Positions 50,137-61,605 of a stretch of DNA of 64,000 bases are shown piece by piece. The notes beneath the pieces were generated by a model, which was not told the origin of the DNA, made no database searches, and saw only the letters and a list, made by a program, of their open reading frames with translations. Each line of letters begins with the position of its first letter. The first letter of the stretch is position 1. A program made the translations under genes and the position numbers. The stretch is from Microvelia longipes (Eukaryota; Arthropoda; Insecta; Hemiptera; Veliidae), in NCBI GenBank assembly GCA_018340805.1, contig JACMZG010001870.1, positions 20,608,500 through 20,672,499 on the forward strand, written 5' to 3'.

Positions 50137-51310
50137 ACTTTATCAAATAAAGCCATTTAAAAAAATACGTTCGGTTAACAAAGGCGTTAATCGCAAGTTA
50201 ACACTAACATCATAGTTTGAGGTTCTGTCAAACAAAACTTCAAACAGCAAGATACTATACAGTAAAAGTTACAAAAGATGTACAAATTTTCACTTGTTCA
50301 GTGAAACTCGTCTATTTTAAGACACAGAAGAGCTGGGAGGAGTAAGTTGAAATGATAAAATATATAGCTAGGATTTAGTTAGCTTAGGTAGTAGCAGTAA
50401 CTGCAGCGAAGTGCCAAGCTCTGAGCAGTATAAAGCCCCCAAGATTTCTTTCCTTTTCCACATTATTTTCAATTAGAAAGTCTTGGCCTCGTTTCGAGCT
50501 CTCCTTTCTTACAGTTAGTTAAGTAGAAAATGTTGTGCCAGGTTAAAACATTAAAAATTATTTCATTTCTGCCATCATTTTTTTCCTTTTATTCAATTTT
50601 TCATTTTGGCAAGCTCGATATTATATAGGTGTTATTTTTATTTGTTACTACGGCAAAGTAATAATTCTCATAGTTAGATAGAAGCATAAAAGCTTGTAAT
50701 ACAATTTGCTTTTATAAATGGAGTGAATATTATTAGGTTTGTAATTACATTAGGCTTTTGGATTCATATAATGAAATTTTACACACGTAACAAGAAACAA
50801 ACTTATGACAGTACGTATAGCACTTTTAGTACTTACAATGTTTTAATAAATACAAAACATATGCACGGTTAATAAGCAGAATAATAAATGGTAATGGTAA
50901 AAACCAACGGGTTGCCATATAAGCGCTAAATCGTATTTCAAACAAGCTGACAATCCCTTGTCGAGGAAAACATTTAAATAAGCAGTGTTTCTTTAGGATG
51001 TCGCTAAAATCAAAGAAAACGTAAGTCTTAAGGGCTGTGAATAAAACATGTTTATATTTCTAAGGGAATAAAAAATCCAAATGATTAAATTCTTTATACT
51101 GACAGATAGACGATTTTCGCCACTACTCGTTGATCCTTTGAGTAATAAAAATCATTTTTATTTTGACAACACCTTAAAAAGTATTTATGTAACATAATTA
51201 GAAAATTATTTTTATTTCGAAACTATTTAGTCTTCTCTTAATTACCAAAATGATTACAGCAATAAAATCACAATTTAAAGCTAAGTAATTCCAGCTCGGA
51301 ATTACTAAGC
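50137..51310. other. Non-coding interval
   Basis: Nothing recognised. Confidence 0.45.
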
Positions 51311-51382
51311 TGTATTTACTGTCTGAGGACGAGCGAAGCGAGAACGAAATATTAAGGATAAGCGTAGCGAAACCGAATTGAA
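51311..51382 (+). mobile_element. F5S tail fragment
   Basis: TATTTACTGTCTGAGGACGA, GCGAAGCGAGAACGAA and GGATAAGCGTAGCGAAACCG, without the terminal hairpin. It runs into the 50-bp tandem array. Confidence 0.75.
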
Positions 51383-51396
51383 ATAGACAACCAATT

Positions 51397-51597
51397 TTAG
51401 GAGTCTATTGGTTTGTTCGGCACAAAAACAGAAGTAAACTACTATATTAGGAGTCTATTGGTTTGTTCGGCATAAAAACAGAAGTAAACTACTCTATTAG
51501 GAGTCTATTGGTTTGTTCGGCACAAAAACAGAAATAAACTACTCTATTAGGAGTCTAAAGGTTTGTTCGGCACAAAACTAAAGTAAACTAATCTACT
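51397..51597 (+). repeat. Tandem repeat, 50-bp unit, 4 copies
   Basis: TTAGGAGTCTATTGGTTTGT recurs at 51397, 51447, 51497 and 51547, an exact 50-bp period, with only a few changes among the first three units. It directly follows an F5S tail fragment. Confidence 0.95.
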
Positions 51598-51989
51598 CTG
51601 CACTATTCTTCTTTACTCTCAAATTTTTATATTTGGAGTAATCTAGGGTAAACTAGAGTAAACACGTTCGCGGACAAAGTGAATAAACTTCCTTAGCGGT
51701 AAAAAGTGTGAATAACCTTCCTAGGTAATCTAACTTTCCTAGCTAAACAAAATAAATAATAATAATTTATAACATACATTTTTGTTTAATTGAATTGCTT
51801 TGTTAGAAAATGTGGTTTTTTACGAGATCTAAAAATTTTTAGGCAGACCCGTTAAAATTTTAGTGAAAAATCAAGTTTTGTGTACTTTACTTTTCGCTCA
51901 AATTATGAAATTATCACTAAGAATTTGAGTAAATAGTTATTATTTTCATAATCTCACTATTTTTTTTTTTTGGTTCAAAAACTTTCGCT
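51598..51989. other. Non-coding interval
   Basis: Nothing recognised; a short AGTAATCTAGGGTAAACTAG stretch only. Confidence 0.4.
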
Positions 51990-52700
51990 AGTCCTCAGAA
52001 TATACAAGTCGTTAAATTTTATACTGCAACACTTCTTCGGACTCGATTTGCTCGTCTTCAGATAGTAAATACATCCGTTCAATTCCCAGTGGTCATTATC
52101 CAGGCATTGAACACGCTCGATGCTGCTAAACTTTCATGATCCGCAAAAAATCATAGTTTTGTTGTATTAAAACTTAGTGCACTTATTTATAACGTTAAAG
52201 GGTACACTTGTTCCAAAATACAACTTAATTGGAATATTTTCTGATTTTTATACAATTCTTTAAAAAACGTATACAAATCATTAGATAAAAATTGAACTAA
52301 TGCTGACAATGAGATGAAACTTAACATAGATATTAGTCTTATACATAGCCACATGCGTGCAAATTTCAATCTGATCGAATAATTTTTCTGTGTTTTATGA
52401 TTTTTAAAAATTTTTGCTAAGTTATTATTGCGGGTTAATGGCGTCATAAAAAATATTTTCCGAATAGCACAACTACTAATTTTTGTACAAAATTTCAACT
52501 ATCTATCAAAAATACACTGGGCGCTATGATGATAACAGACACATATACACACACACATACAGACAGACAACTTTGCAAAAACCACACAGGAGGCCTTAAA
52601 AATGCCAGAACGCATAATTCCGTTTTTATCCCGGTTTCGGATTTTTTCGCAAACACAATACTTTCCCAATATACCTACGGTATAAATGAGGAAAAGTAAA
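51990..52700 (-). mobile_element. F5S repeat, long minus copy
   Basis: One of the most complete copies. Read on minus: head hairpin TATACCGTAGGTATA (about 52670-52685), TGTTTGCGAAAAAATCCGA, the TG tract, ATCATAGCGCCCAGTG, GACGCCATTAACCCGCAATAA, GATTGAAATTTGCACGCATG, CATCTCATTGTCAGCATTAG, 5S-like segment (52081-52141), then GACGAGCAAATCGAGTCCGA. It ends at about 51990 without the terminal hairpin. Confidence 0.9.
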
Positions 52701-53461
52701 AATGCAATTCTTTATTAATATTTAAAAGAATATAAATATAAAATTATAATATTACAAGCGGAACAAGGTATAATATTTCTTATATTTATCTAAACTATAC
52801 TAAATAAAAGGAGGGATTTTCAAGAGGGAAAGGAATCTGCCTGAGAGCCAAGTGGTGTGCGCCCGGTGTTTTTACCATGCTGTATGTTTTCTGGCACGAT
52901 ATCTATGTTTTCTTTCACAGCACACACAACAACATACATGGTTATTTTTTACATTTCATAGATATGAACTCTTAAACTAAAAAAAAATATATCTCAACAT
53001 ACATTATCTATAATCTAGATAACATTGGCACAGATTCCGAAGTAAAAGTTTCTCTACTCTTATGCCTCCCTGGCAAGAATATAGCAGACGTTATTCTAGC
53101 TATGACATTTTTATTACGGCTTACATATTTTTATGTAGTTCAAGTATTAAATAATACATATTTTTCCAGGGTTTTATAGTTATTGAATTTTAAAAATAAA
53201 TTTAAATAGGTCATAACAATCGATTAACCTAAAGGGTATAAAATTATTATCATTTAGGTGGAAATGATCTAATGATAAAAATGAATTTACTAAGCTTTCA
53301 ACTACAGGATTATAAAATAAAAATAACAAAAGGATCTATTTAATTTTTGAAAACATGTTGAGAGTTATGTTAATACATGTAATAGTTTATTTTGTTATTA
53401 TCATATAATTATCTAAATTAATAAAGACTTAGTAGTGTAATGCCACTAAAAAAAAACCTCG
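52701..53461. other. Non-coding interval
   Basis: Nothing recognised. Confidence 0.4.
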
Positions 53462-53835
53462 AAGATAAGAGCGTATAGAGAAAAAGTATTGTGTTTGCAA
53501 AAAAGTCTAAACCAGGATGCCACCAGAATTCTCCGTTTCACGACGTATAAAGCCTCTTCAGTGGTTTTTACAAAGTAGTCTGACTAGATATGTGTGTGAG
53601 TGTATGTGTGTCAGTGAATGTGTGTCAAAGTATGTGTGTGTGTCAGTTATCATCGCTCTTAGTGTATTTTTTATGCTATAGAGTTAAAACAGTACAAACA
53701 TCAGCCTATTGGTTTCTTTGTGCTATCCAGAAAATATTTTTTTTAAGACGTTATCAATCCGCAATAATAACATAGCAATAATTTCGAAAAACCACAATCA
53801 GATTGAACTAATGTAGCCATTAGTTCAATTTTAGC
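53462..53835 (+). mobile_element. F5S 5' half, separated from its 3' half
   Basis: AGAGAAAAAGTATTGTGTTTG, the TG tract with CAGTTATCATCGCTCTTAGT, CAATCCGCAATAATAAC and CATTAGTTCAATTTTAGC. The family sequence stops at about 53835, where an R3/(TA)n block starts, and resumes at about 54510 at nearly the same internal position. Confidence 0.8.
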
Positions 53836-53922
53836 AAATTTTTGAAAAAAATGACCTTATGAGGTTGGGATCAGGGAGGGGGGTGTCAGGAGGTAGATGA
53901 GGTGCAGACCCACTGATCAAGA

Positions 53923-53999
<77 letters not shown>

Positions 54000-54015
54000 T
54001 ATATATTATATATGT
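53836..54015 (-). repeat. R3 repeat, minus copy, with its (TA)n array
   Basis: The minus strand reads (TA)n, then CTTGATCAGTGGGTCTGCAC, CACCCCCCTCCCTGATCCC, AACCTCATAAGGTCATTTTT, as at 14896 and 56119. The (TA)n (53923-54015) is at the same end as in the other copies. Confidence 0.75.
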
Positions 54016-54509
54016 GTGTGTATGCATGCATGTATGTACGAGAATTCTGTGTCCTAGACATTTCTATGGAACACGATAACTTTCGATAGCTTTCTCAGAT
54101 CGAAATGAAACTTGGAAAAATCAACCTTCTTTGTTTATGAAATATGTGTGACGTCATTAATCTACAAAAATGACTCCACTAGTGTTTAGATCGGGCTAAA
54201 ATTTTGTACACATATACTACTATGTCTGTTTCAGAAACATACGAATTTGCATTGTATTATCAGTTCTGGTTATATTGATTGACATGTCTTTTAAAACAAT
54301 GTCATTAATTAGCATAATGTAAAAAAATCAAATTTTTTGACTAATAAATTTGAAAATCCGCTTATATTCTGGCAGTATGCCACTTTAAACAGTAATACGA
54401 CGAACTGATAAAGTACAATAACCATGTGGCCCGGGGGCCGCATAGGGGCTTCCAGCGCAAACGCCACGTAGCGACCGAGGCGCAAAGCGGCAATGAGGCT
54501 GAATGCCTC
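54016..54509 (+). other. Composite insert with an F5S-like CRE module and a GC-rich island
   Basis: GAACACGATAACTTTCGATAG and GAAACTTGGAAAAATCAACC lead to TGTGACGTCATTAATCTACA, a relative of the F5S CRE block (about 54130). At 54425-54505 sits an 80-bp island much richer in G and C than anything nearby (GGCCCGGGGGCCGC, GCGACCGAGGCGCAAAGCGG). Neither part is assigned. Confidence 0.45.
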
Positions 54510-54825
54510 TTGATTATCAGATGACTTAAGTAAGTTTTTTTTAAAAATTGTATAAAATCGGCCAATAGTCCAATTGAGTTGAAATTTAGTACAAGTGCAT
54601 ACCTTTAAGTAATAAACAGGTACATTAGTTCCGTTTCATTACGCAAGTATATCTATGTTTTTTGTTGGATCATAAAAGTTAAGCTACATCACAGCTCTAA
54701 ACGTTAGGGTCTAGATGGGTGACTGCTGAAAATGAAACGGATGAATTTACCATCTGAGGATGAGCGAAGCGAGTTCACTGTTATGAGGAAAAGTTCTGAG
54801 GTATCCGGTACCCGACTTTTCATTT
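54510..54825 (+). mobile_element. F5S 3' half
   Basis: Resumes at ATCAGATGACTTAAGTAAG. 5S-like segment 54667-54733 with an internal insertion of about 12 bp between the A and C boxes, short tail GAGGATGAGCGAAGCGAGTT, then GAGGTATCCGGTACCCGA and TTTT. Probably the other half of the copy at 53462-53835. Confidence 0.8.
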
Positions 54826-55858
54826 TCGATTCTCCTGGGTGTTTATTCTTAAAATTGACCTTGGGTCATCAAGTAAATTATTTTAAGACATTACACAGCT
54901 TTATTTTTATCACCCGAAAACTCCCTGTAGATTCAAACCAGGAATTATGTGTCACTTTTTTCCGTCGTACGTAAAAAAGTACATTTTACCCAATTGAGGG
55001 TAAACTTTTTCTAGACTGATAAATTACTAAATCACAAACAAAAAATAAACTAAAAGATTTAACATTACATAAAATATAATTCAAAACCATACTCTGTAAA
55101 GAAGAGTAATAACAATTTTAATATTATAACATATTCGTTCATCATTTCAAAACGGAAATTATTCCACTAATAAATAGTCATCTTTAAACATTTCATTTAT
55201 AAAATGTTTTTCAGATAAAAACGTTTATATATTCTCCGCATATTTTAACTAAAGAAAACAATTATGTCAAGAAGGGAAAACCGATGTTAGGCAAAACAGT
55301 CTAAATATTTACAAATTATGAAAATCCAGCTTTTAATTTCATGTTTTTAAACTTTCATAGAAAATAATAGCATTTTTAAACTAAATAACGTTTTATTATA
55401 ATGATAAAGTTATTTTGACCGAAAGTTAATAATTAAAACTTGTAAATTAAAACGTTAAGTTAATGTATAAAAACCATTAAATGAATATTAAATAGTAAAA
55501 GGTTTATAGTGTAACATATAAAAGTAAACTGTCTTATTTATTTAAAATTAATATAAAATGAAAAAAGTCGTAATCCGAACTCGAAATATTATGCCAAATA
55601 TTTTCCCTTACCATTTAATGCATTTTCTTTAAAAAAAAATAAATTAAAAGAAATAAACTCAAAGTCAAAGCCCCGTAATGACTTCAGAGTTATTTTGTTG
55701 ATCATATGGTCAATGACGTATTAAATCAATAGACGTATTTTTTCAATAGCTAATATTTATTTTAATGTCACTTAACTTTCTAGACTTTATTATATCAGGA
55801 AAATATACTATAAAAATAATAACGGGCCTTCGTGTCGTAGCAGCTGCTTTTCCAGCAG
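54826..55858. other. Non-coding interval
   Basis: Nothing recognised. Confidence 0.45.

Positions 55859-55921
<63 letters not shown>
55859..55921. repeat. (TA)n microsatellite
   Basis: A pure TA run preceded by a GCAGCTGCTTTTCCAGCAGCT palindrome at about 55839-55859. Confidence 0.95.
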
Positions 55922-55923
<2 letters not shown>

Positions 55924-56032
55924 GTTTGCACCTCTTGAAATATTCCAATTCAGCTAGACGATTATACATTTTATTTTAATTTGAGAACGCCTTTAAGAGT
56001 TATTGTTCGCCATACAAAAAAGTAGATCTTGT

Positions 56033-56035
<3 letters not shown>

Positions 56036-56117
<82 letters not shown>

Positions 56118-56118
56118 T
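56036..56118. repeat. (CA)n-(TA)n compound microsatellite
   Basis: Short CA run, then TA with TAATATA breaks; continuous with R3 at 56119. Confidence 0.95.
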
Positions 56119-56262
56119 TATTATTTTTAATTTTGTTTCAAACATATATTTTTGGTATAACAAAACAAATCTGAAACGTTTCCCCCCTACTTGCCTCTAA
56201 ACTTCCTTCATCCGAAAAACCTCATAAGCTTCATTTTAATTATGACAATTCGCTATAAACAT
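56119..56262 (+). repeat. R3 repeat, plus copy
   Basis: TTTTTGGTATAACAAAACAAAT, CGTTTCCCCCCTACTTGCCT, TCATCCGAAAAACCTCATAA and TTATGACAATTCG, collinear with 14896-15040. Confidence 0.75.
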
Positions 56263-56269
56263 GATTTTT

Positions 56270-56340
56270 GTCTCGGCACTTATCACATCAGGTTCACTAC
56301 GCTCATTCTCCTTACTTCAGACTCGCTTCGCTCGTTGCCG
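56270..56340 (-). mobile_element. F5S tail fragment, minus strand
   Basis: CACATCAGGTTCACTACGCT, CATTCTCCTTACTTCAGACT and CGCTTCGCTCGTTG. Adjoins R3 on one side. Confidence 0.75.
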
Positions 56341-56484
56341 TGAATTATTCCCAAAGTAAATTCACTAAAAGAAATTTAATGTTAAAGATGATATCATATC
56401 ACATTCTTCTTCGCGATTAAACACAAAGTGAACATTTGCACCCCCACACATACCAGATACTCTTTCTTGATCCAATCTTTTTTT

Positions 56485-57845
56485 AATCTCCTGATTTATA
56501 CCGTAGGTATATAGGAAAAGTATTGTCTTTGCAAAAAAATCTAAAACCGGGACGAAACCGGAATTATTCGTTTAAGGTGTTTTAAAGGCCTCCTGAGCGG
56601 TTTTAACAAAGTTGTCTGTCTGTATGAGTATGTGTCTATGTTATCATCGTAGCTCCTAGTGTATTTATGCTAATGAGTTAAAACTTTGTATAAAATGACT
56701 CTACCGCTGAAGTTGAGCTATTCGAAAAATATTTTTATGATGTCATTAACCCGCAGCAAGAAATCAGCAAAAATTTCGAAAAATCAAAAAACGCGAAGAA
56801 AAGATGCGATCGGATTAAGCTTTAGCCCGCATTTAGCCGTGTGAAAGACTAATATATGTGCTGAGTTTCATATCAGGATTAGTTTTATAAAAAATAGGAA
56901 AAAAATCCAATTTAATTGAAATTTAGTAAAAGTACACTAAATTTTGTTATAATTCGGCAAATATACCCAAGATTTTAAGCAGGATTGTCATATGACCACC
57001 GGATGAAGTGCCGCCTGAGCCAATGACCACTGAGAATGAAGCGGAGAGCATGGTCAGTGCCACCACAGGATGCACTACTATCAGCATGTCAGTGCCGTAT
57101 GTGACCACTGAGAATGAAGCGGATGCACTTACTATCAGCATGTCAGTGCCGTATGTGACCACTGAGATGAAGATGTCAAGTGCCGTATGTGACCACTGAG
57201 AATGAAGCGGATGCACTTACTATCAGCATGGTCAGTGCCGTATGTGACCACTGAGAATGAAGCGGATGCACTTACTATCAGCATGGTCAGTGCCGTATGT
57301 GACCACTGAGAATGAAGCGGATGCACTTACTATCAGCATGGTCAGTGCCATATGAGTGACCACTAAGAATGAAGCGGATGCACTTACTATCAGCATGGTC
57401 AGTGCCGTATGTGACCACTGAGAATGAAGCGGATGCACTTACTATCAGCATGGTCAGTGCCGTATGTCTGCACTACTATCAGCATTCATGGTGACCACTG
57501 AGAATGATGCACTTACTTCAGCATGGTCAGTGCCATATGAGTGACCACTGAGAATGAAGCGGATGCACTTACTATCAGCATGGTCAGGCCGTATGTGACC
57601 ACTGAGAATGAAGCGGATGCACTTACTATCAGCATGGTCAGTGCCATATGAGTGACCACTGAGAATGAAGCGAATGCACTTACTATCCAATGACGCGCAA
57701 AGCGAGTCATCCAAGGATATGCTGCAGTACAAATTTGGCGAATTGTATGTTCTTAAGACTGATTCCTAAGCTGGAAGGATGAGCGTATCGAAACTGATGT
57801 GATGAGGAAAAGTTCCGAGGTACCTCGTACTCGATTTTATTTAAA
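56485..57845 (+). mobile_element. F5S repeat, long copy carrying a 55-bp satellite
   Basis: Head hairpin (TTTATACCGTAGGTATATAGG), CGGAATTATTCGTTTAAGG, ATCATCGTAGCTCCTAGTG, ATGATGTCATTAACCCGC, GATGCGATCGGATTAAGC. The 5S region follows at about 56970, where AAGATTTTAAGCAGGATTG is a broken A-box part. Downstream the C-box region is amplified (57000-57685). The tail resumes with CTGCAGTACAAATTTGGCGA, GATGAGCGTATCGAAACTGA and GAGGTACCTCGTACTCGA with a T run. Confidence 0.85.
57000..57685 (+). repeat. Satellite-like array of the 5S C-box region, 55-bp unit, about 12 units
   Basis: The unit GTGACCACTGAGAATGAAGC, GGATGCACTTACTATCAGCA, TGGTCAGTGCCGTAT starts at 57189, 57244 and 57299 (exact 55-bp spacing), with 57-bp variants carrying ATGAG, and shortened units near 57155 and 57465. 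Each unit equals the C-box half of the 5S-like segment plus the first bases of the F5S tail. Confidence 0.95.
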
Positions 57846-58315
57846 ACTGGATGTAGAACGACTAAACAAACCAGCTAAAAACTAAGCAACATATTTAAAT
57901 ACGGCGTCATCTGCACTATCGTCATTGTTATAAAAGAAATGATGACGTCACTTCAAACATCTAAAATTTAAACTCACATCTGATGTAAAACAGATTTACA
58001 AAAGCTGCCAATATTAGATGGAATTCTATTCGTAAAATCAACAAAACCCAAATATTTCACCAGAAATGTAAATCATTATAATAAGCGAGTCTATTAACAG
58101 TTGAAGCTCTCGCTAATTTAGTTAAAATTAGTTTTTACAAACGAATTATTTATTTTGACAAACTGAAAATTGTTTAACGCTTTCAAATAATCATACTGAA
58201 ATAATTTGTTATCTTGGATTAGATTTCATTTTTCAACTAACATTCAAGTTGTAAAAATGAGCAAAAAATAATATTACAGATATAAATAATTTAATTTAAT
58301 ATTAAATAATTTAAA
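57846..58315. other. Non-coding interval
   Basis: Nothing recognised. Confidence 0.4.
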
Positions 58316-58745
58316 GAATTGGGTACGGAGTACCTCGGAACTTTTTCTCACATTATTGAATTCTAAGCAATAATGGAGCCGCCTCCGTGGCCGAGGTCGT
58401 TAGGGCGTTAGTCTTTACACTAACCTTTGAAACCCACGGAGGTCTGGGGTTCGCATCCCAGGTTACGCTCTCAGTTTTCAGAAGATTATTGTTTAGATAA
58501 ATTATCGCCAACTTTAGAATACACTTTGAGTGTAACGGTTGCTACTACCACCCGAGGTGGTTCCCCCAGGGGTATCCCTGATGAGCCGCAATGCTCTAAA
58601 CGGGCAATATTATAATTATTATTGCATTCTAAGCTCGTCCTCACCACTTTAAATTGCTTCTTCCGTCCTTAGAATAAGAAAAATAGCCTTATTTTTTTTA
58701 ATTTATCAGTCTTGCTTTGCTCATCCTCAGACAAGAAAACTTACA
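58316..58745 (-). mobile_element. F5S tail, minus strand, interrupted by a SINE-A
   Basis: ATTGGGTACGGAGTACCTCG, GAACTTTTTCTCACATTATTG and AATTCTAAGC lead to the SINE-A at 58369. TTCTAAGCTCGTCCTCACC and TCAGTCTTGCTTTGCTCATCC at 58628-58735 continue the same tail. The empty site is readable by comparison with other copies (GGATTCGCTACGCTCATCC). Confidence 0.8.
58369..58625 (+). mobile_element. SINE-A, full-length, with 9-bp target duplication
   Basis: GTGGCCGAGGTCGTTAGGGC (A box), GGGGTTCGCATCCCAGG (B box), AACTTTAGAATACACTTTGAG, TAACGGTTGCTACTACCACC, CCCTGATGAGCC, CTAAACGGGCAATATTATAA and a short ATT tail. ATTCTAAGC occurs on both sides (58360-58368 and 58626-58634), a target-site duplication inside an F5S tail. 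So SINE-A was active after this F5S copy was in place. Confidence 0.85.
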
Positions 58746-58753
58746 TGAAAACA

Positions 58754-58766
58754 CACATACATACAT

Positions 58767-58839
<73 letters not shown>

Positions 58840-58858
58840 AATATATATATATATATAT
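58754..58858. repeat. (CATA)n-(TA)n microsatellite
   Basis: CACACATACATACATA units followed by TA with two TATTATA or TAATATA breaks. Confidence 0.95.
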
Positions 58859-59859
58859 GAATGTCCCAGATCAGTCAGTCAATTAGCAGTCCTGACTACC
58901 CACCATGCTGAACATCTTATCCGTGATTTTTTTCCAAAGAGGATTGACTAATTTAAATGAAACAATAACTGAAAAACGTAACATTACTCATACACCTCTC
59001 AAATCAGCATCTAAACATAATTACTACGAGCAAAGTGGCAAAATGTAAACTAACTCCAATTCAACCTCTAACACAAATTCTGTTTTTGCCAAGTTTAATT
59101 TTCAGATATTTATGTGCGTAATATTAGCTCAGCATAGAGAAATATACCTAAGTTATTACAATGTCAAAATACGATGTATTTGTATATTCTCTTTGTACTA
59201 AGGCATTTTACATTTAATAGAGTTCTATAGACCTATCAACACAGTTTTTAACTGTCGACAGTAAGTTTTATTAACAATTCATCACAGAGAGGAAACGGCA
59301 AGTATACAGGGGTTTTATTCGATTCCCTACTCTAAAAACATAAATACCTTTCTTCAAGTTAACAATTTTAAATCATAATTTCACCGAACTTTAAAATTTT
59401 TTCTGACTGAACTAGGTTGATGGCGTCACAACAAGGTTGGTGTCAGTGGCAGTTTTGTCTCCCTCCCTAAAGCCACCTTATTAGGAAGGTGACCCAAAAT
59501 AATTTCTCTAAGTGAAATTTACAACGAAGCAAACCTATTTTTGCTATCTTATACCTCATACTTAAAGTTTACATTACTGTCCGATGATAAAGCTGATTCT
59601 ATTCTGTGTATTAACATAACCTCAATAACTCAAGTTAATAAAAATATTCAATGTAACTCTCTATGCTGAGGTTTTCACAATACTAAGTCTAAGAAAAGGT
59701 TCAGTAAGAGACTGGATATAAAAACATTAAAAGTTTGAGTGCTATTAGAACAATAAGGTTTAGCAAGTATTTTAGAATACTTGCTCCTTAAGTCCAACAA
59801 TTTAATCTATGCAGGAGTTTTCAGTTTATATCTTTTATAAATATATGATTAAATAAATA
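58859..59859. other. Non-coding interval
   Basis: Nothing recognised. Confidence 0.45.
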
Positions 59860-59899
59860 ATATATATATATATTATATATATATATATATATATAATAT

Positions 59900-59937
<38 letters not shown>

Positions 59938-59944
59938 TTAATAA

Positions 59945-59975
<31 letters not shown>

Positions 59976-59976
59976 G

Positions 59977-60020
<44 letters not shown>
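59860..60020. repeat. Interrupted (TA)n array
   Basis: TA runs broken by TAATATATTATAA, AATAATTAATAAATAAA and AGATA segments. Confidence 0.95.
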
Positions 60021-60024
<4 letters not shown>

Positions 60025-61264
60025 GTTACCGAGTCCCCCATCGGTACTTAATAAACAAGAAAGGTATACCTAGACTACGTAGGTATAGAATAAGCTCTAC
60101 CTAAATCTTTATACTAGAGATTTAATTTCTTGTGTGTTTATAGCTTCTAATGTTGGCCCAAGTTAGACCCCAACTTATTTAGTTCTATAACGATGGATTG
60201 CGTTTATGCTAATTTTATAACGTTATCTACCGTGAACTTTTGAAGATGTTTTTATTTTAATTCAAAGTATTTGTTCTTATATAAAATAGTCTAAGCAGAG
60301 TTTCTTATTAAAAAATAGAGTTATTTAAAGATACTAAGATACAAAGCGCATTCGTGCATAAATATATTTAAAGTTACTTCTAGGAATGATAAAACAATCC
60401 ATAAAAAAATGAGTTAAAAAGCAGCATAACTTTAAGTGAATTCTTGTTTTGAGACTTTTTATGACTACTTCTACATCTTTTTTAGTTTGAATAAACAATC
60501 TTCTTTTCTTATATCAGCATTTATAATTCTAATATGAGGGGAAACGTTTTAATAGCAAAGAATATAAAGTATACTTTTTTAATTAAATATAACCGGATGA
60601 GCATCATTCAGAAACCCCTAAAGCAGATAAATAAAATATGCTTTTAACAACTGTTACAGTCAAAATGACAAATTGGATATTACGCAAAATATCTAGTCAT
60701 TATGTATAATGACATAATGTTAATTATAATGGTAATTGATTAATAACTTTGGCTGACCATTGTGCATAATATCTAATACAAAATGGCAAACGTTAGAAAT
60801 ATTTTTAAAAATAATTACTTTGACAATAATTGAGAGAATAAGAAGAGAGGGGGGAAGGGTCGTCCTCTTCCCCACCAAGGCAGAAATTGTAAAGTACAGA
60901 AAATCATGTGTTTACTTTTGCTGATTTATGACTTCTTATCAGTCAATATCAATATTTAACAGAGCTTTATTGTCTTTAATCTTTATTTACTTATTACGTT
61001 ATCATTAATTGTTTGATTTCATTATTTATAATAGACGAGAATACTAAGTTTTATTATAAATAATTAAGAAATACATAATAATTATTTATATGTATTCTTT
61101 TAAATACGTAATTTTTAGACGTATCACTACTTTTTAATTATTTTTTTTATTAAGTAATAACTTATTATTGCTTATTACTTGCATTTTATCACAATAACCA
61201 AATAGATTAGATTATTATACATAATAGCTAGATAATGTGATAAATTAAGCTTTATTTATAATAA
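60021..61264. other. Non-coding interval
   Basis: No gene. A hairpin-forming GGGGGGAAGGGTCGTCCTCTTCCCC lies near 60848-60872. Confidence 0.4.
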
Positions 61265-61335
61265 TAATAATAATGTCCGTTTAGAGCCTTGTGGCTCATC
61301 AGGAATAACCCCTGCGGGAACCACCTCGGGTGCTT
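61265..61335 (-). mobile_element. SINE-A 3' end only, minus strand
   Basis: The minus strand reads CACCCGAGGTGGTTCCCGCA, GGGGTTATTCCTGATGAGCC, CTCTAAACGGACATT and an (ATT)n tail. A 5'-truncated copy without Pol III boxes. Confidence 0.8.
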
Positions 61336-61358
61336 TATTTATCACTTTGACTAAATAT

Positions 61359-61404
61359 ACACACACACATACATACATACATACTACATATATATATATA
61401 TATT

Positions 61405-61450
<46 letters not shown>

Positions 61451-61517
61451 ACATATATATACATACATTACATACATATATATATATATATATATATAAT
61501 ATATATATATATTATAT

Positions 61518-61601
<84 letters not shown>

Positions 61602-61605
61602 TATT
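61359..61605. repeat. Compound (CA/CATA/TA)n array, about 245 bp
   Basis: The longest simple-sequence tract in the window, with ACACACACATACATACATAC at the left, TATACATATATACATACATT in the middle, and long TA runs. Confidence 0.95.

Noticed and set aside
56947..57732. Several overlapping frames with repeated Ser-Ala-Ser and His-Ser-Gln peptides
   Set aside because: They are translations of the 55-bp array in several frames and on both strands; the period is not a multiple of three.
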